From an uncultured Clostridia bacterium (lineage in GTDB: Bacteria > Bacillota_A > Clostridia > TANB77 > CAG-508): a DNA stretch of 39,320 bases. Shown piece by piece: positions 26,773 to 35,096 of this stretch. The stretch lies in contig CANQQF010000013.1 in NCBI GenBank assembly GCA_947625985.1, positions 1-39,320 on the forward strand. The letters run 5' to 3'. The stretch's first letter is position 1. Each line of letters begins with the position of its first letter. The notes beneath the pieces were generated by a model. It ran no database searches. It saw nothing but the letters and a program-made list of their open reading frames with translations, and was not told where the DNA came from. A program made the translations under genes and the position numbers.

Positions 26773-28265
26773 CTTCCTACGCCTCCTTTTTCTTTATCTG
26801 AATTTTTAAATGCTTCTAGCATCTTTTTTATTAAAGTGTTGTCACATTTTACTTTTGCAAATACACTTAAATCATTTGAATTATATACTCCTTCTATTGG
26901 TTGATTCTCATTGTCACTTTGTCGTTTTCCTTTATTCTTTTCAATTTCATAAGCATCATATATTTTTATTGGAAGATTGTTTTGCTTACTAAATTTTTCA
27001 GCTTCTTTCAATAAGTCTTCTGAAATTTCTTGTACATCTTTCACAACTAAAATATATGATGGTTCTATTTTAGTCCAATCTACTAAAGTTTCATTAGTTC
27101 CACCTTTCTCAATAAATTTTATAACTTTTGGGAAATCTATTGAATTTTTTTCAAACGAAAATCTATCTAGAGCATTATTGTATCCTTTATTTATAGTTTT
27201 TATAGCATCAATAGGAACTTTTGAAAATCCCATTGCTATTTTTCTATCTAAATGTGGCTTTAGTCCTCCTACCTTAGCTATTGATGTTGACAATTCTGTA
27301 TATTTTTTAGTTATAACCTTATTAAGACTATCATCAATATATGTATTTTTTAATGAAATTTTCCCTTTTAAATCAAATGGATTTTTTTCTTTTTCATAAT
27401 CAAACTCATTGTTAAAGTTAGGAATGAAATGTAAAAGCATAACTCTTTCATCATTAATGTTATCTATCACTTCTTGTTTTTCATCAAATAGTCTATTGGC
27501 AATCATTTTACGATTTATATTCTCATATTTTGCATAAACTTGTTTTAATAATTCTGTAACATTATCATCTTTCTCTTTTATCTTTTTATCAATCTCATTC
27601 AATTGACTTATTATTTCGTCTATTTGAATTGTCTCTTCTTGAACATCTGAAAAAACTCTTAATGAAATAGCTCTACTTTTTAATAAATCAAGATTTTCTA
27701 TATATGGAATTGCCTCTTCTCCAAAAGTTTCACTTATTCTTATTCTTTGTTTTACCTTTTTTAATTCATCTTCTTTAATAAAATTATTATTTTTCGCTTC
27801 AAAAATACCTAGTTCTAACTCTTTTGAAATATTCTTTTGATCAGAATTTAACCTTTCCATTCCATACAAATTTATCATCTTTATAATTTCCATTAAAGTG
27901 ATTACTCTTGCTCTATTCTCATAGTAATTTAAATTATCTGTCTTTTTAAAAATATTTTCGAATACTTTTTCAAAATCAACATTTTCTTCTATATCCAAGT
28001 CATGTCTTATAACATTATTTATTACCTCTTCATTATTTCTTTTTTCTGATATTTTATCTTTTAATATTTCATCTTTTATCAATTCACTTTTTAATATCAT
28101 TTTTAGAATATTTGCTTTATATAAATGAAAAATTGAACTTACATCTTCTTTATTCCCTCTAAAATTTATAACTGCTGAATAATAATTATTATAATCTCTC
28201 ATCTGTTCTTCAAAATTTTCTTCATCAATTATTCTTTCAATTTTTTCGAATTCTCTTTCGTACAT
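26769..28265 (-). CDS. Large uncharacterised helical protein
   Basis: I do not recognise this 498-residue protein. It is hydrophilic, strongly helical and Lys/Glu/Asn-rich, with no signal peptide or membrane span. The N-terminal 60 residues (MYEREFEKIERII...AVINFRGNKEDVSSIFHLYKANILKM) and a middle coiled-coil (about 210-270, EIISQLNEIDKKIKEKDD) precede a C-terminal block (about 385-450) where an alpha/beta region IEPSYILVVKDVQEISEDLL and NLPIKIYDAYEIEK looks like a small Rossmann-like or C-terminal binding fold. No catalytic motif is obvious. It is first in an operon with the small paralogue and the LRV-like gene. Ribosome site GGGAG. Confidence 0.7.
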   Translation of the reverse strand: MYEREFEKIERIIDEENFEEQMRDYNNYYSAVINFRGNKEDVSSIFHLYKANILKMILKSELIKDEILKDKISEKRNNEEVINNVIRHDLDIEENVDFEKVFENIFKKTDNLNYYENRARVITLMEIIKMINLYGMERLNSDQKNISKELELGIFEAKNNNFIKEDELKKVKQRIRISETFGEEAIPYIENLDLLKSRAISLRVFSDVQEETIQIDEIISQLNEIDKKIKEKDDNVTELLKQVYAKYENINRKMIANRLFDEKQEVIDNINDERVMLLHFIPNFNNEFDYEKEKNPFDLKGKISLKNTYIDDSLNKVITKKYTELSTSIAKVGGLKPHLDRKIAMGFSKVPIDAIKTINKGYNNALDRFSFEKNSIDFPKVIKFIEKGGTNETLVDWTKIEPSYILVVKDVQEISEDLLKEAEKFSKQNNLPIKIYDAYEIEKNKGKRQSDNENQPIEGVYNSNDLSVFAKVKCDNTLIKKMLEAFKNSDKEKGGVGR

Positions 28266-28391
28266 TATATCTACTCCCAGTTTTATACTAATAAATATTA
28301 TATATAATTATATAATAAAAATATTAAATAACTGTTAATCTAGCATTACATTTATATTACAATTTTTAATATTAAATTTGTACAAATATGG

Positions 28392-28397
28392 TATAAT
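28392..28397 (+). promoter_or_regulatory. alr promoter -10 region
   Basis: An extended -10 element TGGTATAAT (28389-28397) lies 24 bases before the alr ATG at 28421. The -35 region is weak (AATATTA-type), as usual with an extended -10. The region 28266-28402 separates the divergently transcribed alr and the 498-residue gene. Confidence 0.6.
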
Positions 28398-28420
28398 CTA
28401 AATTGGAAAGAGGTGGTATT

Positions 28421-29479
28421 ATGTATCGAAATACTTATGTTGAAGTTAATTTAAAAAACATAGAATATAATACAAGAAAATTAATTAATAAATATAATAA
28501 TTATAAATATTATTTTGGAGTAGTTAAAGCTGATTGTTATGGACATAATGACCTAAAAGTTGTTCAAACTATCATTAATGCAGGCTGTAATTATCTAGCT
28601 GTTGCAACTTTAGAAGAAGCTTTAGAAATCAGAAAACAGATAAAAAATATTCCAATCTTATGCTTAGGAATTATACCTCCTAATCATATCAAAGAATGTA
28701 TCAAAAATAATATAACTATAACTATAAGTAACATTGAATATCTTAATAAAATCTTATCAGATAACCATAATAATTTGAAGGTTCATATAAAATTAAACAC
28801 TGGTATGAATAGATTGGGAATTAATAATAAAAATGATTTTAATAAAGCTTATTCTCTAATTAAAAATAGTAATCTAATACTTGAGGGGATTTTTACTCAT
28901 ATTCATAGTCCTCTTAATAAAGATACTACTTTAAAACAATATTCAGAATTTGAAGAAATAACATCTGACATCAATTTATATGACATCCCTATAATTCATA
29001 TAAGTGCAAGTGATTCAACGATTTGTTATACAAAACCAAATTATTGTAATGGTTGCAGACTCGGTATTGCCATGTATGGTCTAATGGATAGTAAAGATAA
29101 TGAACTTTTACCAACTTTTAGCTTATACAGTGAAATTATACAAATAAACGATGTTGAAGATGAAACTGTTGGATATAGTGGAGCTTATTTTGCTAAAGGA
29201 AAACAAAAAATTGCAATTGTTCCTATTGGATATGCTGATGGAATTATCAGAAAAAATTCAGGAAGAACTGTATATATAAATAATAAAGAATATCCAATTG
29301 TTGGAAATATTTGTATGGATATGCTTTTTGTTAAAGTTGATGATTTTGTAAAAGTTGGTGATAAAGTTGTTTTAATAAAAGATATTGAACATATTAGACA
29401 AATTGCAAATTATTTAGATACAATTACTTATGAAGTAATTTGTTCCATAGGAAAAAGAGTTCCTAGAATCTATGTATAA
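28421..29479 (+). CDS. alr: Alanine racemase
   Basis: The only plus-strand gene. It encodes a 352-residue PLP enzyme making D-alanine for peptidoglycan. The PLP lysine is in FGVVKADCYGHN (about residues 32-43), KLNTGMNRLGI is the substrate-face motif, and the catalytic tyrosine is in VGYSGAYFAK followed by IVPIGYADG and VGNICMDMLFV near the C-terminus. The fold is the alpha/beta barrel followed by a beta domain; length is normal. I choose ATG 28421 (MYRNTYVEVNLK) with AGAGG upstream; the frame's earlier TTG at 28403 would overlap the promoter. It is monocistronic and ends at a terminator shared with deoD. Confidence 0.93.
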   Translation: MYRNTYVEVNLKNIEYNTRKLINKYNNYKYYFGVVKADCYGHNDLKVVQTIINAGCNYLAVATLEEALEIRKQIKNIPILCLGIIPPNHIKECIKNNITITISNIEYLNKILSDNHNNLKVHIKLNTGMNRLGINNKNDFNKAYSLIKNSNLILEGIFTHIHSPLNKDTTLKQYSEFEEITSDINLYDIPIIHISASDSTICYTKPNYCNGCRLGIAMYGLMDSKDNELLPTFSLYSEIIQINDVEDETVGYSGAYFAKGKQKIAIVPIGYADGIIRKNSGRTVYINNKEYPIVGNICMDMLFVKVDDFVKVGDKVVLIKDIEHIRQIANYLDTITYEVICSIGKRVPRIYV

Positions 29480-29483
29480 AAAC

Positions 29484-29516
29484 AAAGAGGGTATCCCTAA
29501 AAAGGAATCCCTCTTT
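29484..29516. terminator. Bidirectional terminator between alr and deoD
   Basis: AAAGAGGG (29484-29491) and CCCTCTTT (29509-29516) plus an inner TCC/GGA pairing form a hairpin with T-tracts on both strands, serving convergent alr and deoD. Confidence 0.85.
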
Positions 29517-29517
29517 T

Positions 29518-30225
29518 TTATATTTTTATTGCGGTTTCAAGACCTAATTTTATCATATTTGTTAATGCAGTTTGTCTTTCTTCTGGTGATAATTGTTCAT
29601 CTTTTACAAGAGAATCTGTTACAGATAATATACATGCAGCTTTTTTATTTAATTCATTTGCTATATGGAATAATGCAAATGATTCCATTTCAACTGCAAT
29701 ACATCCATAGTTATCATATAATTCTTTTAAATTAGTTGTATTAGAATAAAAAACATCTGAACTGTGAATATTTCCTTTTACTACTTTTAGATTCATTTCT
29801 TTAGCTAATTCTAATATTGTATTATTACAAGAATTATTTGCTTCAACTATATGTTCTTTTGATCCATTATATACTTCAGCAAAAGTAGATTCACTATATG
29901 CTTTTTGTGTAACTATAATATCTTTCAAATTTAGTGATTCAACATATCCTCCACAGCTTCCTATTCTTATTATACAATCTACATCATAAAATTTATATAA
30001 TTCATGTGTATAAATTCCTATACTTGGTATTCCCATTCCATGACCCATTACAGTTATTTCTTTTCCTTTATATGTTCCTGTATATGCATTCATTCCTCTA
30101 ACCGAATTAACTTGTCTAACATTTTCCATAAAGTTTTCTGCAATATATTTTGCTCTCAAAGGATCTCCTGGCATTAATACAACTTTTGCAATCTCTCCTT
30201 TTTTTGCTTCGTTATGTGGTGTCAT
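29518..30225 (-). CDS. deoD: Purine-nucleoside phosphorylase, DeoD type
   Basis: This 235-residue hexameric (PNP-I / DeoD-type) enzyme phosphorolyses purine (deoxy)ribonucleosides in salvage. Motifs: VVLMPGDPLRAKYIAENF (about 15-32, phosphate-binding Asp/Arg), GMGIPSIGIYTHEL (about 63-76, phosphate loop), IRIGSCGGY (about 86-94), VEMESFALF (about 178-186, sugar-binding Glu) and SVTDSL (about 203-208, catalytic Asp). Length and motifs are normal. The ribosome site is AAGGAGG. It is a single gene with its own terminator, part of the nucleotide-metabolism theme of the window. Confidence 0.95.
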   Translation of the reverse strand: MTPHNEAKKGEIAKVVLMPGDPLRAKYIAENFMENVRQVNSVRGMNAYTGTYKGKEITVMGHGMGIPSIGIYTHELYKFYDVDCIIRIGSCGGYVESLNLKDIIVTQKAYSESTFAEVYNGSKEHIVEANNSCNNTILELAKEMNLKVVKGNIHSSDVFYSNTTNLKELYDNYGCIAVEMESFALFHIANELNKKAACILSVTDSLVKDEQLSPEERQTALTNMIKLGLETAIKI

Positions 30226-30321
30226 ATTTTACCTCCTTTAATTTATTTTTATTTTGATTGCCTAATTATACTACTATCTTTATATTTTTGCAATGAGTCT
30301 GTATAATTTATATAATCAGTA

Positions 30322-31524
30322 TTAATTTTCTTCTAATTTTTTCAAATTATTAAAAGCTAATATACACATTGGTATAAATATAACACAAACTCCTACTAAG
30401 GCAAATTGCAATTTTATATTTCCTAAGTAGTTTATAATATATACTAAAGGAATATATAATAATCTAGCTCCAGTTGAAGCAATTGATACTACACTAGTTT
30501 GTATTTCATCTTTAACTGATTCTTGTAAAACTGTAGTCAAATTTCCTTCTGTTAACCCATGTACAAATCCATTTAAAGCAAACAACCATACTGTTACTAT
30601 ATTTGTATTTACAACTAAAATCACCATCCATAGTATTTCAATAAGTACAGGTATTCCAAACTTTTTTGATGTATTCAAATTAATCATTTTTTCTGAGACT
30701 TTTCCTCCTAGTATTTGCATGATATAATTTATTGCCCAACCTATACTTACAATTTCTATTGGTACACCTATCATTATAAGAAGAGGTGTGAAAACCCAAA
30801 TTTGTGTATGAGTTATTTCTTTACCTAAAATATAACTTGCTAAATATATTCTTGTTTTCTTTTTCTTAATAATCTTTTTTACTGAATAAAACATATCTTT
30901 TAACGGATTTTTATGTTTGACTTCTGATCTTCCATTATAATCTTTAATTTTAAATGCTATTAATCCTCCTATAAAATATGGAATAAATGAAGCTCCTATA
31001 CTCCATCTAAGGCTATATTTAGCAATTATTCCACCTAATATAGTTACAACAAGTAACGCAATATATCTAGCTGTAAATATTTTTACATTTACTTTTTTGA
31101 ACAATTCTCCTGTATCATCAATTTTATCACAAGTCGTCTTTATAAAACTTTGATCAACCCCATTGGTCATAGCCATAAATATTCCTAATAAACATTCTGA
31201 TACAAGTGCCATATAAATATTATTAGCAAATGCATATAAACAAAAAGCAAAAGCAACTCCCAAATCTCCAATAATATTTAATGCTTTTCTATTAAATCTA
31301 TCTGATATATATCCCATTGGAATATCCAAACAACAAACTGCAATTGTAAAAATCATTTGCACAAAACCAATATCAGTTTGATTCATTCCTATTGAATTCC
31401 AAAAAACTGTTATCGTCGCTACTGAAAAAGCAGATCCCACTGACGTTAATATTGATTCTATTGCAACTTTTATTAAGTTTTTCTTATATCTTTTTAAGTC
31501 TTTACTTTTGTCTTTTTGTGGCAT
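30322..31524 (-). CDS. MFS transporter behind a riboswitch-like leader
   Basis: This 400-residue major-facilitator protein has about 12 membrane helices. The MFS cytoplasmic loop motif is visible as GYISDRFNRKALNIIGDLG (about 72-90, a GxxxDRxxRK variant). Substrate is unknown. The N-terminus is cytoplasmic and very basic (MPQKDKSKDLKRYKKNLIK). What is notable is upstream: a promoter at 31679-31707, a 55-base structured segment and an intrinsic terminator ending 29 bases before the ATG, which implies expression only under some condition. The substrate of such transporters is often the ligand or a relative of what the leader senses. It is not in an operon. Confidence 0.88.
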   Translation of the reverse strand: MPQKDKSKDLKRYKKNLIKVAIESILTSVGSAFSVATITVFWNSIGMNQTDIGFVQMIFTIAVCCLDIPMGYISDRFNRKALNIIGDLGVAFAFCLYAFANNIYMALVSECLLGIFMAMTNGVDQSFIKTTCDKIDDTGELFKKVNVKIFTARYIALLVVTILGGIIAKYSLRWSIGASFIPYFIGGLIAFKIKDYNGRSEVKHKNPLKDMFYSVKKIIKKKKTRIYLASYILGKEITHTQIWVFTPLLIMIGVPIEIVSIGWAINYIMQILGGKVSEKMINLNTSKKFGIPVLIEILWMVILVVNTNIVTVWLFALNGFVHGLTEGNLTTVLQESVKDEIQTSVVSIASTGARLLYIPLVYIINYLGNIKLQFALVGVCVIFIPMCILAFNNLKKLEEN

Positions 31525-31552
31525 TTTATATCCCCTCCTTCCTTATAAAATC

Positions 31553-31594
31553 AAAAAAGCTCATAAAGCTCGTCAGTTAAGACTCCTTTATGAG
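31553..31594 (-). terminator. Attenuator terminator before the MFS gene
   Basis: Minus strand CTCATAAAG (31594-31586) pairs with CTTTATGAG (31568-31560), the 17-base loop holding an inner GTC/GAC, followed by TTTTTT (31558-31553). It sits in the 5' leader, only 29 bases before the start codon, so it is a conditional terminator. Confidence 0.8.
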
Positions 31595-31676
31595 TTTTAT
31601 TTCTCTAATAAAGTGTACCAAATTTTAAATTGGCTGTGTAGCTCCCCTTTTTAGGTTATACACACTCTTAATATAT
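31595..31676 (-). promoter_or_regulatory. Putative orphan riboswitch/attenuator leader
   Basis: On the minus strand a 55-base segment (31666-31612) begins about six bases after the predicted transcription start. AGTGT (31666-31662) pairs with ACACT (31616-31612); inside it, GTGTA/TACAC and CCAA/TTGG pairings and ACC/GGT are possible, and the core contains AAAAAGGGGAGCTACACAGCC. The closing arm CACTTTAT overlaps CTTTAT (31613-31608), which can pair with ATAAAG of the terminator 5' arm as an antiterminator, with GAG/CTC extending it. This P1-antiterminator-terminator hand-off is riboswitch logic. I do not recognise a known class. Confidence 0.55.
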
Positions 31677-31678
31677 TT

Positions 31679-31707
31679 ATGTTAACATTTTTTTTGATAT
31701 TTGTCAA
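31679..31707 (-). promoter_or_regulatory. Promoter of the MFS leader
   Basis: Minus strand TTGACA (31707-31702), 17-base spacer, TAACAT (31684-31679). The predicted start near 31672 is six bases before the aptamer-like fold. Confidence 0.65.
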
Positions 31708-31713
31708 TCATAG

Positions 31714-32586
31714 TTATCTACACTCTTGATCTTTCATTGAATTTTCTTTTTTTAATTTATATGCTTCAACTAAAATGTTTTGTATCTCTGGTGTTAACTG
31801 TTTTAATGCCTTATCTCTTAATTCTTTAGGAATACCATAATATGCTTCAGAAATTGATCCTGTCATACATGCAATTGTATCTGTATCTCCACCAATTGAA
31901 ATTGCTTTCCTTATAGAATCTTCAAAATCATTGGAATTTAGAAATATAAATATCGCTTGTGGTACAGTTTCTTCACATGTTCCTTTAAAAGTATTATTTC
32001 TTTGTAATTCTTCTAAATCGTAATCAAAGTTATATTGATATTTCTCAGTTAGATACTTTTTTATATTTTCCTTTGATTCTTTTCTTCTTCCTAAATAAAT
32101 ACAACTAGCTAAGCACTGTGCTCCTGTTATAGCCGATTCACTGTTATGTGAAGGTATCGCAGTCTTTTTAGCTTCTTCTTGAACCTGTGATAAGTTATCA
32201 AATAAGAATGCAACAGGAGACACTCTCATTGCAGCTCCATTTCCTTTACTTGTACCATTTTCATCTGTTTCTAAATTAGCCCATTTTATAAATACAGGTG
32301 AAAAAGCATTACTAAAAAAATCTTTCCTTGTTATTGGTGTATTACCATATTTTCTTCCATATTGTTTTAATACCTCTTTATAGCTTTTTTTATGTATAAT
32401 TGCATCAGCAATTGCAATTGTTAAAAGTGTATCATCACTAAAAAAACTTTCTTCTGTAATTAAATCTGTTTTTTTATCTAAAATACTTTTTCTACGTTCA
32501 ATATCGATTACTCCATTTCTTGAATCTAAAAATTCTTGATATTCATATTTAGTACCTGCTAAATCTCCTATTATTGCACCTAACAT
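31714..32586 (-). CDS. ADP-ribosylglycohydrolase family protein
   Basis: This 290-residue protein belongs to the DraG/ARH family that removes ADP-ribose from proteins or other acceptors using two Mg ions. It starts MLGAIIGDLAGTKYEYQEF at ATG 32586 (SD AAGGG eight bases upstream); the longer frame to 32610 has no ribosome site. Metal ligands are seen in FSDDTLLTIAIADAII (about 49-64), AAMRVSPVAFL, and SIGGDTDTIACMTGSISEAYYG near the C-terminus (GGDTDT). Pairs with no visible ADP-ribosyltransferase in the window. The single gene ends 50 bases before the MFS leader promoter. Confidence 0.88.
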   Translation of the reverse strand: MLGAIIGDLAGTKYEYQEFLDSRNGVIDIERRKSILDKKTDLITEESFFSDDTLLTIAIADAIIHKKSYKEVLKQYGRKYGNTPITRKDFFSNAFSPVFIKWANLETDENGTSKGNGAAMRVSPVAFLFDNLSQVQEEAKKTAIPSHNSESAITGAQCLASCIYLGRRKESKENIKKYLTEKYQYNFDYDLEELQRNNTFKGTCEETVPQAIFIFLNSNDFEDSIRKAISIGGDTDTIACMTGSISEAYYGIPKELRDKALKQLTPEIQNILVEAYKLKKENSMKDQECR

Positions 32587-32666
32587 AAATATTTCCCTTC
32601 TTTTCACCATTTTTTAATTTCTATATGTATTATCGCATAATAATTAAAGAGTTTCAACACATACAT

Positions 32667-32697
32667 AAAAAATCATCCTTTTATTGGATGATTTTTT
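32667..32697 (-). terminator. Terminator of the secretion operon
   Basis: AAAATCATCC (32669-32678) and GGATGATTTT (32686-32695) form a 10-bp stem flanked by A/T tracts. The stem overlaps the stop codon of the DUF5305-like gene at 32681. Confidence 0.75.
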
Positions 32698-33700
32698 TTA
32701 TCAATTTATAAACATATACATAATTATTAACAATTACATAAAAACGACTTAGATATGGCTTTTCAAATAAAATTATATTGTTTTTTGTTTGTTCTGCCAC
32801 ATCTATTAAATCCTCTAACGTAGATAATTGTATAACTTTTAATCCTTCAATATCAGGTTTATTATCAACAGTAACTATTAAGTCTTTATAATATTTAAGC
32901 ATATGGTTAATATTATATTTATATTTTCTATCTAGTATTTTTTTACTCTTCTTTAATTCTAGTACAATCAAAATTATAGATTCAATTATAAAAATTGTTC
33001 CTAATACATACAAAATGTTTTTTAACAAATCATAATTTTCAGTTTTAGTATTAATGCTTCTTGTTGTTGTATTTTCATAATCTTGCTTAACTTCACTTAT
33101 TGTATTATTTATAGGTATTTCTAATTCTATATAATCTTCAACTTTCCCACTATTTACATCAATATCTTCAGAAATAATTGAATTTATAACATTACATCTA
33201 ACCTTTAAAAAAGCATTTATAGAAACTCTATACGTTTTTTCGTAATCATCTACCAATCCTTTATAATAATCAAAATCTATTGTGGTTTTTTCATTAATAT
33301 CTATTTTATCAGTACTTTCTTGTTTATTCTTTGTATCTTTTTTTAGTATAAACTTTCTCTCCCATACTTGTTTATCTTCATTATCATTATCCTTTATAGT
33401 CCCTATTAGAGTAGCAATAATATTATAATTATATTCCATATTAACTTTTTTATTTCCAACAAATTCATAGTTTAAGTCTATTATATAATCGTTAATTGAA
33501 TTTGTAACATAATATCCACCACTCGGTAAAAATTCTGTTTCGTAAAAAGTATTTGGTTTTAAAAGGATACTATAATCATGATTCTTTTGTACCGTATAGT
33601 TATAAATAGAATTCATATTATTTTTCAAATTCAAGCTTACTACTATAATACTTATACCTATTATTATGCTTATTATAGATACAATAACTTTCTTACTCAT
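32681..33700 (-). CDS. DUF5305-like membrane protein beside SipW-like peptidase
   Basis: This 339-residue protein has an N-terminal membrane helix (about 6-25), a large extracellular beta-rich region (about 30-230, with repeated Tyr/Asn and YEFVGNKKVNMEYNYNIIATLIGTIK) and a second helix near 228-250, then a cytoplasmic tail. Layout and the IYNYTVQKNHDYSILLKPN start resemble the DUF5305 family, which is often found next to SipW-type signal peptidases. No enzymatic motif is visible. It starts 14 bases after the peptidase gene, so they are one operon. A role in handling exported TasA-like proteins is inferred from context only. Confidence 0.72.
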   Translation of the reverse strand: MSKKVIVSIISIIIGISIIVVSLNLKNNMNSIYNYTVQKNHDYSILLKPNTFYETEFLPSGGYYVTNSINDYIIDLNYEFVGNKKVNMEYNYNIIATLIGTIKDNDNEDKQVWERKFILKKDTKNKQESTDKIDINEKTTIDFDYYKGLVDDYEKTYRVSINAFLKVRCNVINSIISEDIDVNSGKVEDYIELEIPINNTISEVKQDYENTTTRSINTKTENYDLLKNILYVLGTIFIIESIILIVLELKKSKKILDRKYKYNINHMLKYYKDLIVTVDNKPDIEGLKVIQLSTLEDLIDVAEQTKNNIILFEKPYLSRFYVIVNNYVYVYKLIKKIIQ

Positions 33701-33714
33701 AAATATCTCCTTTC

Positions 33715-34881
33715 CTACTTTGTTTCAAGATTAACTTTTTCTTTTATAAAGTAATCATGTAACCAAACTGATGGGAAACCTATATATACTATGCGAAAAA
33801 CATATACTCCTAAAATTTGTTCTATCTTCACTAAATCTGGATCAGCCATATTGTTTATATCTCCCTTTGTTCTGTATAATACTGAATTTTTCTTCTTTAT
33901 TCTTTCAATAACACGATGTGCAACATTTTGATTACCAATTCTATATATTATAATTGAATTTTTAGGAATTTCTGTAAGTTCGCTTTCACTTAATTTCTTA
34001 TAAATAACTACATCTCCTCTACTATATGTGGGAACCATACTATTTGATAAAATTGCAATTGGTTCATATTTAAAAAATCCCAACATAAAGCAAACTAAAA
34101 TTATTAATAAAAAAAGTATTATTATATAGCTAACTTTTTCTGAAAAATCTTTTTGTCTTTTCTTTATATCTTTTCTCTCTTTTGTAAAACCATATTTAAA
34201 TATTATATAAATAATTACTGTATTCAATATACTTATAGTACCAGTTACAAACCAATCTATATTAGGTAAAATTGGCAATAGAAAAAACATTAAATCCTTA
34301 GAAAATCTATATATCAAAACTACTAACAAAGACCCTTTCAAAGTCAAATAAGTATATAAAATACTACAACCTATAGTTGGTAATATATTTGAACATATAT
34401 ATTTAAATAGAATTTCTTTATCTGTCCAAACATTTATTAAAACATGATAATTTATCTCAATCAATGACATTATAATGGATAAAAAAAGCAGAAAATTTTT
34501 ATTATTTCTATTTCTTGTTGCTAAAACACTTCTTGTTAATTCAATGCCAGTTATTGGGATTATTTTAATCAAAATGTTTTTTAACATAATTAATAAATCC
34601 TGACTATATGGATTTTTTGAAAATCCAAAAATAAATCCTATATAAAAATATGTGACAACATTAATTGTAGAAATAGCAATAATATATTTTACATATTTTT
34701 TACTACTATTAGATCTAACATATAAATTTCTTAAATCCCACATAATATATGTTATAACTATAATCCAAAATAATGGATTTATTATAAAGGTATATAAACC
34801 ATACTGATTAACATTTAAAACTATTGTTATACATAAACAAATTAACACAATTATTATATTTTTGCTTTTTAAATACCTCAT
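33715..34881 (-). CDS. SipW-like (ER-type) signal peptidase I
   Basis: This 388-residue protein has many N-terminal membrane helices (about eight spans) before a C-terminal S26 signal-peptidase domain. The catalytic Ser is in LSNSMVPT (about residue 281), and the base is His in AHRVIER (about 322), not Lys, with acidic residues in KGDINNMADPD. This Ser-His-Asp arrangement marks the SipW/archaeal/ER subclass. Normal SipW is about 190 residues, so the large multi-pass N-terminal part is unusual. I start at ATG 34881 (MRYLKSKN), six bases after AAGGTG; a GTG three codons earlier is possible. Downstream of the TasA-like gene, as expected for SipW. Confidence 0.85.
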   Translation of the reverse strand: MRYLKSKNIIIVLICLCITIVLNVNQYGLYTFIINPLFWIIVITYIMWDLRNLYVRSNSSKKYVKYIIAISTINVVTYFYIGFIFGFSKNPYSQDLLIMLKNILIKIIPITGIELTRSVLATRNRNNKNFLLFLSIIMSLIEINYHVLINVWTDKEILFKYICSNILPTIGCSILYTYLTLKGSLLVVLIYRFSKDLMFFLLPILPNIDWFVTGTISILNTVIIYIIFKYGFTKERKDIKKRQKDFSEKVSYIIILFLLIILVCFMLGFFKYEPIAILSNSMVPTYSRGDVVIYKKLSESELTEIPKNSIIIYRIGNQNVAHRVIERIKKKNSVLYRTKGDINNMADPDLVKIEQILGVYVFRIVYIGFPSVWLHDYFIKEKVNLETK

Positions 34882-34948
34882 TGTTTTCACCTTATATAAG
34901 AAAATTGGGCATTAACAAAATTAAAAATTTCGATGCCTACATGTGCAA

Positions 34949-35035
34949 AATTGCTTCGCAATTATTGCATGAAACAAGGTAAATTAACCTTGTTGTATAG
35001 AAAAAATTTAGGAGGAAAGTTTTCACTTTCCTTCC
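34949..35035 (-). terminator. Three hairpins between tasA-like and sipW-like genes
   Basis: On the minus strand: a GGAAGGAAAGT/ACTTTCCTCC hairpin (35035-35011) with a T-run (TAAATTTTTT), then AACAAGGT/ACCTTGTT (34994-34973), then AATTGC/GCAATT (34963-34949). The first is a terminator, possibly leaky, reducing expression of sipW-like relative to tasA-like. The others may be RNA-stability or repeat elements. Confidence 0.6.
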
Positions 35036-35096
35036 ATATAATTGTACAAATATTACAAATCTTAAAATATATTAACTTATTTTTTCAGTTCACTTT

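Noticed and set aside
31612..31666. Possible preQ1-I riboswitch because of AGCTACAC
   Set aside because: The flanking stem pairs and A-rich tail required by the class are missing; only eight bases match.
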